From the NCBI RefSeq assembly GCF_014646575.1, contig NZ_BMNN01000006.1, forward strand, positions 105,196 to 169,195: a stretch of DNA of 64,000 nt, given 5' to 3'. Both the position numbers and the translations under genes were made by a program. Shown here one piece after another: positions 32,430 to 42,632 of this stretch. Positions within the stretch are counted from its first letter, which is position 1. The number at the start of each line of letters is the position of its first letter. The notes below the pieces were generated by a model, which was not told where the DNA came from, did not search any database, and saw only the letters and a program-made list of their open reading frames with translations. The DNA is from Halopseudomonas pertucinogena (GTDB taxonomy: Bacteria > Pseudomonadota > Gammaproteobacteria > Pseudomonadales > Pseudomonadaceae).

Positions 32430-33729
32430 AACTCATGTGCCCCAGTTTTTCGTCAGCCTGCCCGAAAAGCGCCGTCAGGCGCGGACGCAGATAGTCCTGG
32501 ATCGCCTGCTCGGGTACTTCGTTGAGCAGCTCGTTGATGAAGCCGAAGCTCAGCATGCGAATGGCATCGGCGCGGCTGACGCCACGGCTCTGCAGATAGA
32601 AGACCGACGTTTCATCCAGCTGGGCGATGGTTGCACCGTGGCCGCAGCGCACGTCATCGGCGTAGATCTCCAGTTCCGGCTTGGTGTACACCTCGGCGGT
32701 CGGGGACGTCAGCAGGTTGCGGTTGCTCATCTCGGCAAAGGTCTTCTGGGCATCCTGATGGATATGGATGCGGCCGTTGAACACCGCCTTGGCGGAATCG
32801 CCGACGATGCCGCGGAAGACTTCGTCCGTGGTGCAGTTCGGGACCTGATGCTCGACGTTGGTGTGGTAGTCGATCAACTGCCGGTTGCGCGGCAGATATA
32901 CACCGTTGAGCCCCAGGTGGGCGCCCTGCCCCTTGTGGTTCACGTGATAATCAATGCGCTTCAGGCGGCTGCCCTGCGCCAGGGCGAAGCCGAGGAAGCG
33001 TGCGTCGCGGTGCAGGTCCACATGCACACCGCCGACGTGCAGCAGGTCTTCCTGCTCCAGATTGATGCGGTAGTGCTGAATCTGCGCGTTGTTGCCGACC
33101 ACCACTTCGGTGTGGCTGTTGATAAACAGGTTCTGCTGTTCGACGCCGGACACGTAGTGCTCGATCAGCTCGGCTTCGGCATTGTCTTCCACCACCACGA
33201 GTACGCGCTGGCTGCTCATCGCCGGCTGCGCTTCGGGGGTGGCTACGTTGACGATGTACACCGGTTTGGCGAGTTTCTGCCCACGGGGCACATGCACCAG
33301 CACACCGTCGCGCAGCAGCGCATCGCTCAGTGCACCGAACAGATACCGTTCACTGTCCATGACCTTGCCCAGATGCTGGGCAAGCAGATCCTGCTGAGCC
33401 GCGTCGGCATCGCTGAAACGCACCACACCGGCCGGCAGCGTGCTCGAGTGCTCGGTACTGAAATGACCATTGATGAACACCAGCCGGGTTGCATCCACAG
33501 CAATGGGATCAATCGCTTCCTGCCAGGCACAGGTATCGACGCTGGCCCAGCGGGCCGGGTTGTCGTTCTGCAGCGGCAGCAGCGGGGTATATTTCCAGGC
33601 TTCGGTCTTGCGGGTCGGCCACTTGGTGCTCGCCCAGCGCTCGGCGCCGGTGGCACGCAGCTCAGCCAGCCAGGCGGGGGCCGACTGCTGTGCTGCCAAC
33701 TGCAGGGCCTGCTGTTGAAAGTCAGTCAT
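32422..33729 (-). CDS. sufD: Fe-S scaffold subunit SufD
   Basis: A 435-residue SufB/SufD-family protein, partner of SufB and SufC in the SufBC2D scaffold. The C-terminal beta-helix half holds FNGRIHIHQDAQKT, LTSPTAEVYTKPELEIYADDVRCGHGATI (the conserved Cys-His of SufD) and FYLQSRGVSRADAIRM. The start MTDFQQQALQLAAQQ at 33729 is chosen because the frame above it overlaps sufC. It begins 4 bp after the sufC stop. Confidence 0.95.
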   Translation of the reverse strand: MTDFQQQALQLAAQQSAPAWLAELRATGAERWASTKWPTRKTEAWKYTPLLPLQNDNPARWASVDTCAWQEAIDPIAVDATRLVFINGHFSTEHSSTLPAGVVRFSDADAAQQDLLAQHLGKVMDSERYLFGALSDALLRDGVLVHVPRGQKLAKPVYIVNVATPEAQPAMSSQRVLVVVEDNAEAELIEHYVSGVEQQNLFINSHTEVVVGNNAQIQHYRINLEQEDLLHVGGVHVDLHRDARFLGFALAQGSRLKRIDYHVNHKGQGAHLGLNGVYLPRNRQLIDYHTNVEHQVPNCTTDEVFRGIVGDSAKAVFNGRIHIHQDAQKTFAEMSNRNLLTSPTAEVYTKPELEIYADDVRCGHGATIAQLDETSVFYLQSRGVSRADAIRMLSFGFINELLNEVPEQAIQDYLRPRLTALFGQADEKLGHMSYE

Positions 33730-33733
33730 GCCG

Positions 33734-34483
33734 TCAGCCTTCTCCGTTTTCAAGCCAGCTGTAACCCTTGGCTTCCAGTTCCAGTGCCAGGCTCTTGTCC
33801 CCGGTGCGGACGATGCGGCCGTCGGCCAGCACGTGTACATAATCAGGAACGATGTAGTCCAGCAGGCGCTGATAGTGGGTAACAACGATGAAACTGCGGT
33901 TGCCGTCGCGCATGGAGTTGACGCCATCGGCAACCACCTGCAGTGCGTCGATATCCAGACCGGAGTCGGTTTCGTCGAGAATGCACAGCTCGGGCTCCAG
34001 CAGCATCATCTGCAGGATCTCGTTGCGCTTCTTCTCCCCGCCGGAGAAGCCTTCGTTGACGCCACGCTTGAGGAAGTTCGCATCCAGGTCCACGCGCTTG
34101 CTGGTTTCCCGGGCGAGCTTCATGAATTCGACGGCGGAAAGCTCCGGCAGTCCCTTGTGCTTGCGCATGGCGTCGACCGACACCTTGAGGAACTCCATGT
34201 TGCTCACGCCGGGAATTTCGACGGGGTACTGGAATGCCAGGAAGATACCCTCGCGGGCGCGCTCCTCGGTATCCAGCTCGAGTACATCCATATCCTTGAA
34301 CTGCACGCTGCCGGCGGTGGCTTCATAGCCCGGGCGGCCCGCCAGGACGTTGCCCAGGGTGCTCTTGCCCGAGCCGTTGGGCCCCATGATGGCGTGAACT
34401 TCGCCCGGCTTGACCTCGATATCCAGTCCCTTGAGGATATCCTTCTCTTCAACTTTAGCGTGCAACCCTTTGATCGATAACAT
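33734..34483 (-). CDS. sufC: Fe-S assembly ATPase SufC
   Basis: An ABC-type ATPase of the SufBC2D scaffold, 249 residues. Walker A is GPNGSGKST near residue 35. The Q-loop Gln is in FLAFQYPVEIPGV, the signature is FSGGEKKRNEILQMML, Walker B is LCILDETDSGLDIDAL, and the switch His is in VTHYQRLL. ATP hydrolysis remodels SufB-SufD during cluster assembly. It follows sufB by 51 bp, the largest gap in the operon. Confidence 0.97.
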   Translation of the reverse strand: MLSIKGLHAKVEEKDILKGLDIEVKPGEVHAIMGPNGSGKSTLGNVLAGRPGYEATAGSVQFKDMDVLELDTEERAREGIFLAFQYPVEIPGVSNMEFLKVSVDAMRKHKGLPELSAVEFMKLARETSKRVDLDANFLKRGVNEGFSGGEKKRNEILQMMLLEPELCILDETDSGLDIDALQVVADGVNSMRDGNRSFIVVTHYQRLLDYIVPDYVHVLADGRIVRTGDKSLALELEAKGYSWLENGEG

Positions 34484-34534
34484 ATTTTGCGCCTGATAAT
34501 CAGTATTGAATTTGGTCTTGCTGTCTGGAGCGGG

Positions 34535-35971
<1,437 letters not shown>

Positions 35972-36074
35972 GGTATCACCTCAATCTTGCAGCACGGCAC
36001 CATCCCGGCTGCATACTGTGTCAGGCTGCACTACCTCTGCGGGTATTATGCAAATTCGTGCGGCAGCTGCCGCG

Positions 36075-36554
36075 TCAGATGATGCGCTCCAGTGGAAGCA
36101 CGGCTCCGGAGGAACAGTTGCTCTTGTCCTGCCGGGCTCGCACCCGCTGGATATCATCACGGGAAACCAGGTCAGCGAGGGTTATCTCGCCGAGAAAGTC
36201 GCGCAGGCGCGTGCTCAGATCTGTCCATAGATGGTGGGTCAGGCAGATATCGCCCTGTTGGCAATCGCCCTTGCCCAGACATCGAGTAGCGTCCATCGAG
36301 TCGTTCACCGCCTCGACAATCTGTGCCACGCTGATGTTCGCCGGACCGCCCGCCAGACGATAGCCTCCACCCGGACCGCGGACACTCTCCACCAGCTTGC
36401 TGCGACGAAGCTTGGCGAACAGCTGCTCGAGATAGGAAACCGAAACACCCTGCCGCGCGGAAATGTCCGCCAGAGTGATGGGTCCCTGATCCTCATGAAG
36501 AGCGAGGTCCAGCATTGCTGTCACCGCGTAACGGCCTTTGGTGGTCAATCGCAT
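36075..36554 (-). CDS. iscR: Fe-S cluster regulator IscR
   Basis: An Rrf2-family [2Fe-2S] repressor, 159 residues. The winged helix holds [19 protein letters not shown] and [30 protein letters not shown]. The three cluster cysteines are in [22 protein letters not shown], spaced as C-x5-C-x5-C, with the ligand His after them. It heads the suf operon and has a type 1 IscR site upstream, so autorepression by holo-IscR is expected. In most Pseudomonas iscR heads an isc operon; here it heads suf. Confidence 0.95.
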   Translation of the reverse strand: MRLTTKGRYAVTAMLDLALHEDQGPITLADISARQGVSVSYLEQLFAKLRRSKLVESVRGPGGGYRLAGGPANISVAQIVEAVNDSMDATRCLGKGDCQQGDICLTHHLWTDLSTRLRDFLGEITLADLVSRDDIQRVRARQDKSNCSSGAVLPLERII

Positions 36555-36594
36555 AACGATCCCCGAGTCCGGTTTTGCCAGACCGCACTATGCA

Positions 36595-36619
36595 ATATCC
36601 AACCAAATTAGTCAACTAT
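36595..36619 (-). promoter_or_regulatory. Type 1 IscR binding site upstream of iscR-suf
   Basis: Read on the minus strand, ATAGTTGACTAATTTGGTTG followed by GATAT matches 22 of 25 positions of the type 1 IscR consensus (ATASYYGACTRWWWYAGTCRRSTAT, recalled from E. coli). It ends 40 bp before the iscR start, where it would overlap the promoter. Confidence 0.8.
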
Positions 36620-36795
36620 TAACCCGCCCCGTATCGGCGGCGTGGATCGCATAGTATAGAGGCATCAGGGGGGTGCTTGAAGTCGAATGGCAGGCGTGTT
36701 CTGCTTGAACGAATTAAGGCAAAACAGCTGATACAAAACACAATTGCGTGTATCTTTCATCGCACTTTCAGATTCTGTCCCGTCAGGAGCTATCA

Positions 36796-38229
36796 ATGAG
36801 CCACGAAAAACAATTCTATATCAACGGCCAATGGGCCGAGCCCAGCACCACCGACACGGTTGACGTGATCAACCCCGCCACCGAGAAAGTGGTCGCCACC
36901 ATTGCCCTGGGTGGCAAGGCAGACGTCGACGCTGCGGTAGCTGCGGCACGCAAGGCCTTTGAAACCTACTCGCAGACCTCCCGCGAGGAGCGTATTGCCC
37001 TGCTCGAGCGGATTCTGGAAGTCTACCAGCGCCGCAGCGCCGAGTTTGCCGAGGCCATCACCCTGGAAATGGGCGCGCCGGCCAAGCTGTCCAAATATGC
37101 TCAGGCACCCTCCGGCACCGGCCACTTCGCTGCCGCCCTGAAGGCACTGAAGGAATTCGAATTTGAAGAGCGCATCGGCAACACCCTGGTAGTGAAGGAG
37201 CCGATCGGTGTGTGCGGCCTGATCACCCCGTGGAACTGGCCGATCAACCAGCTGGCCTGCAAGATCGCGCCGGCGCTGGCTACCGGCTGCACCATGGTGC
37301 TGAAACCCTCCGAAGTGGCTCCGCTGTCCGCGCTGCTGCTGGCCGAAGTACTGGATGAAGCGGGTGTGCCGGCCGGCGTGTTCAACCTGGTTAATGGCGA
37401 CGGCCCCACTGTGGGTAACGCCATGTCCTCCCATCCGGATATCGATATGATGTCCTTCACCGGGTCGACCGGTGCCGGACGCCAGGTCATGAAGACCGGC
37501 GCCGACACCATCAAGCGGGTCGCTCTGGAGCTGGGGGGCAAGTCTGCCAACATCCTGCTGGAGGACGTCGACTTCCAGAAGATGGTTGCCCATGCCGTGA
37601 TGTCCTGCATGAACAACAGTGGCCAGTCCTGCAATGCCCCTACCCGCCTGCTGGTGCCCAACAGCCGCATGGACGAAGTCGTGGAGATTGCCAAGGCGGT
37701 CGCCGCCAAGGTCAAACCCGGCGCGCCGGATGCACCCGACACCACCATCGGACCGGTGGCGTCCAAGGCCCAGTGGAGCAAGATCCAGGATCTGGTCGCC
37801 AAGGGGATCGAGGAAGGTGCCAATCTGGTGGTTGGCGGTACCGGCCGCCCCGAAGGTCTGGATCAGGGCTACTACGTCAAACCGACCATCTTCAGCCACG
37901 TGACACCTGACATGACCATCGCCCGCGAGGAAATCTTCGGGCCGGTATTGTCGATCATCGGTTATGAGGATGAGGCCGACGCCATCCGCATCGCCAACGA
38001 CACCCGTTACGGCCTCTCCGGCTATGTATCTTCCGCTGATCTGGATCGCGCGCGCAACGTGGCCCGCAAGATCCGCACCGGCATGGTGCATCTGAACGGC
38101 GCACCCCTGGACAACGACGCACCCTTCGGTGGTTACAAGGAATCGGGTAATGGCCGTGAGTGGGGGCATTACGGCTTCGAAGACTTCCTGGAAGTGAAAT
38201 CCATCTTCGGTTATTACGCCGAGAGCTGA
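36796..38229 (+). CDS. NAD(P)-dependent aldehyde dehydrogenase
   Basis: A 477-residue ALDH-superfamily enzyme oxidising an aldehyde to the acid. Visible are the cofactor region GLITPWNWPINQLACKIAPA, FTGSTGAGRQVM, the general base in LELGGKSANILL near residue 252, the nucleophile Cys in NNSGQSCNAPTRLLVP near residue 285, and EEIFGPVLSIIGYEDE near residue 380. Substrate cannot be told; the family branch resembles broad-range bacterial ALDHs. I start at MSHEKQFYINGQW, with CAGGAGC 5 bp upstream. Monocistronic, divergent from iscR across about 240 bp. Confidence 0.9.
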   Translation: MSHEKQFYINGQWAEPSTTDTVDVINPATEKVVATIALGGKADVDAAVAAARKAFETYSQTSREERIALLERILEVYQRRSAEFAEAITLEMGAPAKLSKYAQAPSGTGHFAAALKALKEFEFEERIGNTLVVKEPIGVCGLITPWNWPINQLACKIAPALATGCTMVLKPSEVAPLSALLLAEVLDEAGVPAGVFNLVNGDGPTVGNAMSSHPDIDMMSFTGSTGAGRQVMKTGADTIKRVALELGGKSANILLEDVDFQKMVAHAVMSCMNNSGQSCNAPTRLLVPNSRMDEVVEIAKAVAAKVKPGAPDAPDTTIGPVASKAQWSKIQDLVAKGIEEGANLVVGGTGRPEGLDQGYYVKPTIFSHVTPDMTIAREEIFGPVLSIIGYEDEADAIRIANDTRYGLSGYVSSADLDRARNVARKIRTGMVHLNGAPLDNDAPFGGYKESGNGREWGHYGFEDFLEVKSIFGYYAES

Positions 38230-38390
38230 TCCTCCCGAGCCGGTGCGGCGTTCGCTGTACCGGCACTTCCTCCTTTCCCTGACTGTCATATCCGTTCGGT
38301 TTCATGGTTCCGGACTTCGGGTTCGCGCAGAATTTGCTAGGCTGAAGCTGACGCATCCCTGTCGGGTGCATGATCGGGGGCCGACTGGTT

Positions 38391-40430
38391 ATGACGCGCG
38401 TTCGTGGCATTTTCTTCTGGATACTTGGTTCTCTGGCGGTACTGGTCGCTGCGCTGGTGCTGTTTCTGTTGCTGTTCGACTGGAACCTGCTCCGACCGAC
38501 CATCAATGAGCGGGTATCCGAGGCGCTGGACCGGCCCTTCGCAATAGAAGGAGATCTGTCGGTCAAGTGGCGTCGCGACCCGGACAGCACCAGTTGGCGG
38601 GCATGGATGCCGTGGCCGCATATTGCTGCTGAACAGATGCGACTCGGCAACCCCGACTGGGCCGAAGGCGACACCTTCGTCAGCCTCGAGCGTGTCGAGA
38701 TGCGACTTGCGCCCGTCCCCCTGTTGTGGAAGGTGGTGCGCATTCCCCGTATCGATGTAACCCAGCCGGTCGCCGATCTGCAGCGCCAGGCCGACGGGCG
38801 CAACAACTGGACATTCGATCTGGGAAGCGAAGAAGACCGTGCCGAGGAACCATCGCGCTGGGTGCTGGACATCGGCACCATCGGCTTCGATCAGGGGCAG
38901 ATCAGCATTGACGACGCCATCAGCAAACTGAAGCTCGACCTGCAGATTGACCCGCTGGGCGAACCCATTGCCTTCAGCGACATTGTCGGTGAATCGCCCG
39001 AACCGACCTCCACGACGCCGCAGGATTACGCGTTCGCCTGGCGGGCCGAGGGCAGCTACCAGCAACAGGCCGTGGAAGGCGAAGGCAGGATCGGTGGATT
39101 GTTGGCTCTGCAGGATGCCGAACAGCCATTCCCCCTGCAGGCAGACGTACGCGCCGGCTCAACCCGCATCCGCCTGGCCGGCACCCTCACTGATCCGCTG
39201 AACCTGGGCGGACTGGACCTTCAGCTGCGGCTCTCGGGTACCAGTCTGGGCAATCTGTACCCGCTGACCGGCGTCACCCTGCCCGACAGCCCGCCCTACT
39301 CCACCGACGGCAGACTGATTGCCGAGCTGCAGGCCGAGGACGGCGCCACCTACCGCTATCAGGACTTCAACGGCAGCATCGGTGACAGCGATATCCATGG
39401 GGACCTTACCTATGTAGCCGGTGAGCCCCGCCCCAGTCTGTCCGGCCATCTTGTCTCCAATCAGTTGCTGTTCAGCGACCTTGCCCCGCTGATCGGCGCT
39501 GACTCCAACGAGGAGAAAGAAGCTCGTGGCAGCGAAGTACGCCAGCCGGCAGACAAGGTGTTACCGGTGGAGGAGTTTCGCACTGAGCGCTGGCGGGCAA
39601 TGGACGCGGACGTCAGCGTGCGCGGTCAACGTATCGTTCACAGTGACGAGCTGCCCATCACCGACCTGGAAGCTCGCGTATTGCTGGAAGACGGACGGCT
39701 GCATCTGGCCCCGCTGAAGTTCGGCATGGCCGGCGGCACGCTGGAGGCCGACATCGCGCTGAACGGTGCTGCGACACCCTTGCAGGGCAAGGCCAGCTTG
39801 AGCGCCCGCGGCCTCAGACTCAAGGAGCTGGTACCCGGATTCGAGCCCATGCAGACCAGCCTGGGTGAGCTCAACGGCGCTGCCGATCTCAGCGGTCGCG
39901 GCAACTCCGTGGCCGCCCTGCTGGGCACGGCTGATGGCTCCATGCAACTGGCCATCAATGATGGCACTGTGAGCCGCAGCCTCATGGAGATTGCCGGACT
40001 CAACGTTGGCAACTATCTGGTCACCCGGCTGTTCGGTGATGATGAAGTGCAGATCAACTGCGCGGTAGCGGACCTCAGATTCAACCAGGGCGTGATGAGC
40101 ACGCCAATCTTCGTCGTGGACACGGAGAACGCCTTGATTGAGGTCGATGGCACGGTGAACTTCGCCACCGAGGAAATGGACCTGGATATCGATCCGGAAT
40201 CCAAAGGCATGCGGATCTTCTCGCTACGCTCACCACTGTACGTGCGCGGCACCTTCGCCAACCCCAGCCCGGGCGTGCACGCCGGCCCACTGGCGCTGCG
40301 CGGCACCGGCATGCTGGCCCTCGGCGCGCTGACGCCGGCGGCAGGCCTGCTGGCCCTGATAGCACCCAGTGGCGAGCAGACCAGCCAGTGTCAGGCGTTG
40401 TTGGAGCGGACTCGGAGTAGCCAGCGTTGA
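38391..40430 (+). CDS. AsmA-family protein
   Basis: A 679-residue AsmA-like protein with one N-terminal inner-membrane helix (residues about 7-28) and a long periplasmic beta-rich body. FDWNLLRPTINERVSEALDRPFAIEGDL is the typical AsmA start, and the C-terminal AsmA_2 region includes GTADGSMQLAINDGTVSRSLMEIAGLNVGNYLV and DLDIDPESKGMRIFSLRSPLYVRGTF. Family members are thought to form bridge-like lipid transport grooves between the membranes. Start: ATG at 38391 (MTRVRGIFFW) is preferred because GGGGG lies 10 bp before it; 38370 is also possible. It is the last core gene before the T6SS island. Confidence 0.85.
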   Translation: MTRVRGIFFWILGSLAVLVAALVLFLLLFDWNLLRPTINERVSEALDRPFAIEGDLSVKWRRDPDSTSWRAWMPWPHIAAEQMRLGNPDWAEGDTFVSLERVEMRLAPVPLLWKVVRIPRIDVTQPVADLQRQADGRNNWTFDLGSEEDRAEEPSRWVLDIGTIGFDQGQISIDDAISKLKLDLQIDPLGEPIAFSDIVGESPEPTSTTPQDYAFAWRAEGSYQQQAVEGEGRIGGLLALQDAEQPFPLQADVRAGSTRIRLAGTLTDPLNLGGLDLQLRLSGTSLGNLYPLTGVTLPDSPPYSTDGRLIAELQAEDGATYRYQDFNGSIGDSDIHGDLTYVAGEPRPSLSGHLVSNQLLFSDLAPLIGADSNEEKEARGSEVRQPADKVLPVEEFRTERWRAMDADVSVRGQRIVHSDELPITDLEARVLLEDGRLHLAPLKFGMAGGTLEADIALNGAATPLQGKASLSARGLRLKELVPGFEPMQTSLGELNGAADLSGRGNSVAALLGTADGSMQLAINDGTVSRSLMEIAGLNVGNYLVTRLFGDDEVQINCAVADLRFNQGVMSTPIFVVDTENALIEVDGTVNFATEEMDLDIDPESKGMRIFSLRSPLYVRGTFANPSPGVHAGPLALRGTGMLALGALTPAAGLLALIAPSGEQTSQCQALLERTRSSQR

Positions 40431-40513
40431 GACCTATGACTTTGTTTGCGCCTACTTGAAAGCGTCCGTGTATCGGGGTAGACCCCGCGTCTACGAAAAC
40501 AGAGGTGATTAAT

Positions 40514-40840
40514 TTACGGCTTGCCGCAAAAGAAGCTTTTGTAAACCACGATAAAAATCACTGTACCCCAATACACCATCAAGCCAAGCGATGTCATATA
40601 GACCCATATCCTTACAGGCATGCTCTGAATCTTCGCAACGTCCTTTCTATAAACGCTTATAAAGCTATATCTATGCATCCTGGCGAATCTCTCGAAGGGC
40701 GAAATCGGTTCATGTTCAAACCTTTTCTTGTCCGACAGATAACGATCCATGAAGCTGATGCCATAACAACAAATGTACAAGCCGTTCACAAAGGCAGCGA
40801 GAAACGCATAAGCCCATAGCAACACCATATCTACCTGCAT
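40514..40840 (-). CDS. Small two-helix membrane protein, putative immunity protein
   Basis: A 108-residue protein with hydrophobic segments near residues 6-29 and 77-100 and a basic loop between them. It is a paralog of the next gene upstream: both share an F-(V/A)-NG-x2-IC-x2-(G) pattern in the first helix, then MDRYLSD or MDKYFSD, then SPFERFARMHRYSF or SPFDCFERMHKYSF. AT-rich compared with the core. Its ATG follows the stop of a toxin-tail remnant by one base (TAATATG). That arrangement is typical of effector/immunity pairs, so immunity is inferred. No family recognised. Confidence 0.6.
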   Translation of the reverse strand: MQVDMVLLWAYAFLAAFVNGLYICCYGISFMDRYLSDKKRFEHEPISPFERFARMHRYSFISVYRKDVAKIQSMPVRIWVYMTSLGLMVYWGTVIFIVVYKSFFCGKP

Positions 40841-40841
40841 A

Positions 40842-40982
40842 TTACTGTGACATCCCCCGCTTATAGATTACTTCACCTGCCCATTTACCGAACTCACCCA
40901 CCTGGCTTCCACTTAAGTGCTCGTCAGACATGGTTCGTGGTCGCCCCCAACCACCGGGAGGATTGCTACCCCCCCTCCTCAA
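40842..40982 (-). pseudogene. Orphan toxin C-terminal remnant (second tail)
   Basis: Open frame without a convincing start between two small membrane-protein genes, in the same frame as the upstream one and following its stop. The end GSQVGEFGKWAGEVIYKRG aligns with the end of the remnant at 41313 (GSMGGDLGEYVGLKIYEW), sharing G-S-x2-G-(E/D)-x-G-x2-x-G-x2-IY. It reads as the last part of a lost effector, left attached to its immunity gene. Confidence 0.5.
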
Positions 40983-41312
40983 TCAACTGAAGATACCAAA
41001 GTAATAATCTATAGCTCCGAGGGACAATACTAGCCAGTAAAACGTTAACGAGAAGCAGGTCGCGAATAGCCACACCTTCATGAACTTGCTTACAGGAGGA
41101 TTGCTTATGCTAAAAACAAACTTAAAACTATATTTATGCATTCTTTCAAAGCAGTCGAAGGGGCTCAAGGATTCCTGCTTATAATCTGGCAGATCCGAGA
41201 AATATTTATCCATATACTTGATACCATGAAAACATATGAAAACCCCGTTGGCGAAGGAAATGAGGAATAGTCCGATAAATATGTCAATTATAAGCACTTT
41301 GTAAACAGACAT
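40983..41312 (-). CDS. Small two-helix membrane protein, putative immunity protein
   Basis: A 109-residue paralog of the protein at 40514. Helices lie near residues 5-27 (LIIDIFIGLFLISFANGVFI) and 79-102, with the shared YMDKYFSD and SPFDCFERMHKYSF segments between them. Low GC with AT-rich codons, unlike the flanking core genes, suggests acquired DNA. Its ATG directly follows the TAG of the toxin-tail remnant at 41313 (TAGATG). Immunity to a membrane-acting or periplasmic toxin is an inference from this position and topology. Confidence 0.6.
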   Translation of the reverse strand: MSVYKVLIIDIFIGLFLISFANGVFICFHGIKYMDKYFSDLPDYKQESLSPFDCFERMHKYSFKFVFSISNPPVSKFMKVWLFATCFSLTFYWLVLSLGAIDYYFGIFS

Positions 41313-41474
41313 CTAATCGTCTCGCCACTCGTATATCTTGAGACCCACATACTCACCGAGATCGCCGCCCATGCTCCCTCCTGAGTAAACGCCTATAGCC
41401 GCTCCGGTTACCGCATCAATCGCGACAACCGGAGTACCCAGAGTTACTCTAGCTGAGTAATACGGCTGATCTAC
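41313..41474 (-). pseudogene. Orphan toxin C-terminal remnant (first tail)
   Basis: 53 codons ending in a stop that touches the downstream ATG. There is no start codon near its 5' end. The peptide runs DQPYYSARVTLGTPVVAIDA, then a glycine-rich stretch TGAAIGVYSGGSMGGDLGEY that looks like a glycine zipper, and ends YEWRDD. It resembles the tail at 40842. Probably the C-terminus of a replaced effector. Confidence 0.5.
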
Positions 41475-41477
41475 TTA

Positions 41478-41543
41478 CTCGAAATACACCTCTCGGGTAC
41501 GGTGATTGAACACAATGGGCAACGGCATGGGGTGCAGGATCTC
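41478..41543 (-). pseudogene. Fragment of a fourth B-type DUF6708-like gene
   Basis: 22 codons reading EILHPMPLPIVFNHRTREVY then FE, nearly the same as the post-membrane segment of the intact B genes (EILRPMPLPILFNRRTREVY). It is followed directly by a stop and the toxin remnant. On the other side it joins the sequence that follows A1, so the first part of a fourth cassette has been deleted. Confidence 0.75.
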
Positions 41544-41558
41544 CGTTGCACCTATGAA

Positions 41559-42521
41559 TCAACCCGCCTCTGACGAAAGCTTCGAGGTTGCGGCAAACTC
41601 CAGTTCTTTCTCCCGTTCGGCAATGGCTTTCTCCAGTTCGGGAGAGCGTTTGGCCCATTGTTCCGGAGGTATAGCCTGTGACCAAGCGATGGACTCCGGG
41701 CTGGCCAGGTCGGGGATGACGGCGAATTTCTTCTTGTGCAGCCAGTGGTAGACCATCGGGTTGAAGAGAGCCTGGCCTATACCCACGTCCCATAACAAGG
41801 TCAGAAGAAGCCCGTGGTGCTGTCGAGCCTTGTGAAACTCTTCGACAAAGATATCTCGCAGGCTTTTATCCCGGACGTGTGCGGGTTCCGGTACCGCTTC
41901 AGGGCCGATCTCCATGAAGCTGCGAATGCATTCCCACTGACGCATGGCCGCGATGCCGGGACCCGGGCTGACCATGATGGCCCAGCCTTCCTTGTTCATA
42001 TGGAAGGGTTCGTCAATCTGATCCTTGTACGGAAACCACAACAGCAGTCCGCCCATCCTGGTGGCACCGAACTGGCCAATCATGGTCGCGCTGGGAGCGA
42101 TGGCATGTACCCGCTCCCAGGGCACTGTCCACTCCTCACCTTCCGGCGTAACAATGCGGACTTCCCTGCGCTGGCGATGAAAGCGCAAGGGTGGCATCAG
42201 GGGGCGGCGATAAGCTTTGATATAGCCTTTCCAGAGAAAGCCCATCATGGCTAAGGCACCAATAGCAAACAGTATGGCCCCAAGGTAAATTTTATGAACC
42301 AACATATACAAGATCGAGCTCCCCCATATCAGGGTGCCCAAATAGCAGACAACCCATCCACCTGCCAAAGAAATGCTACCGACATCCAAATAGACTGCGT
42401 TTTTGCGCCAGATCATACCCAGCACATCGGAGGCCGGCTGGCCGGTAGGGATAGGCAGCGGAGAGAGGTGCTCCTGTTTCCATAACAGCCCGGACTTTAC
42501 CTCACCTGCCTGCGGGGTCAT
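41559..42521 (-). CDS. DUF6708-like membrane protein, A-type copy 1
   Basis: A 320-residue protein. The N-terminal soluble part (LLWKQEHLSPLPIPTGQPAS) is followed by a membrane hairpin (residues about 45-95), then a conserved soluble block with RRPLMPPLRFHRQRREVRIV and WERVHAIAPSATMIGQFGA, and a C-terminal tail with a weakly hydrophobic segment (GLLLTLLWDVGIGQALFNPM). The membrane hairpin here (VVCYLGTLIWGSSILYMLV) differs strongly from copies 2 and 3. ATG at 42521 with GGGAG upstream. The family call (DUF6708, often near vgrG) is from memory. The role as immunity protein or effector accessory is inferred. Confidence 0.7.
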   Translation of the reverse strand: MTPQAGEVKSGLLWKQEHLSPLPIPTGQPASDVLGMIWRKNAVYLDVGSISLAGGWVVCYLGTLIWGSSILYMLVHKIYLGAILFAIGALAMMGFLWKGYIKAYRRPLMPPLRFHRQRREVRIVTPEGEEWTVPWERVHAIAPSATMIGQFGATRMGGLLLWFPYKDQIDEPFHMNKEGWAIMVSPGPGIAAMRQWECIRSFMEIGPEAVPEPAHVRDKSLRDIFVEEFHKARQHHGLLLTLLWDVGIGQALFNPMVYHWLHKKKFAVIPDLASPESIAWSQAIPPEQWAKRSPELEKAIAEREKELEFAATSKLSSEAG

Positions 42522-42632
42522 GCTTTTTTCTCCCGCCGCAGCTTTCCCGGGAAATCGGTGCTCCAAAACAGGCTGTCGCTGGGCAGTGGCAATAAAACGA
42601 TCTGTTTACGTGTGCCGCATTTCATTTATTGC

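Noticed and set aside
38239..38264. GCCGGT/ACCGGC inverted repeat after the aldehyde dehydrogenase gene as a terminator
   Set aside because: Short stem with a long loop and no T-run; too weak to call.
36793..38289. 498-codon minus-strand frame opposite the aldehyde dehydrogenase gene
   Set aside because: Shadow of a well-supported ALDH with its own ribosome site; no recognisable protein features.
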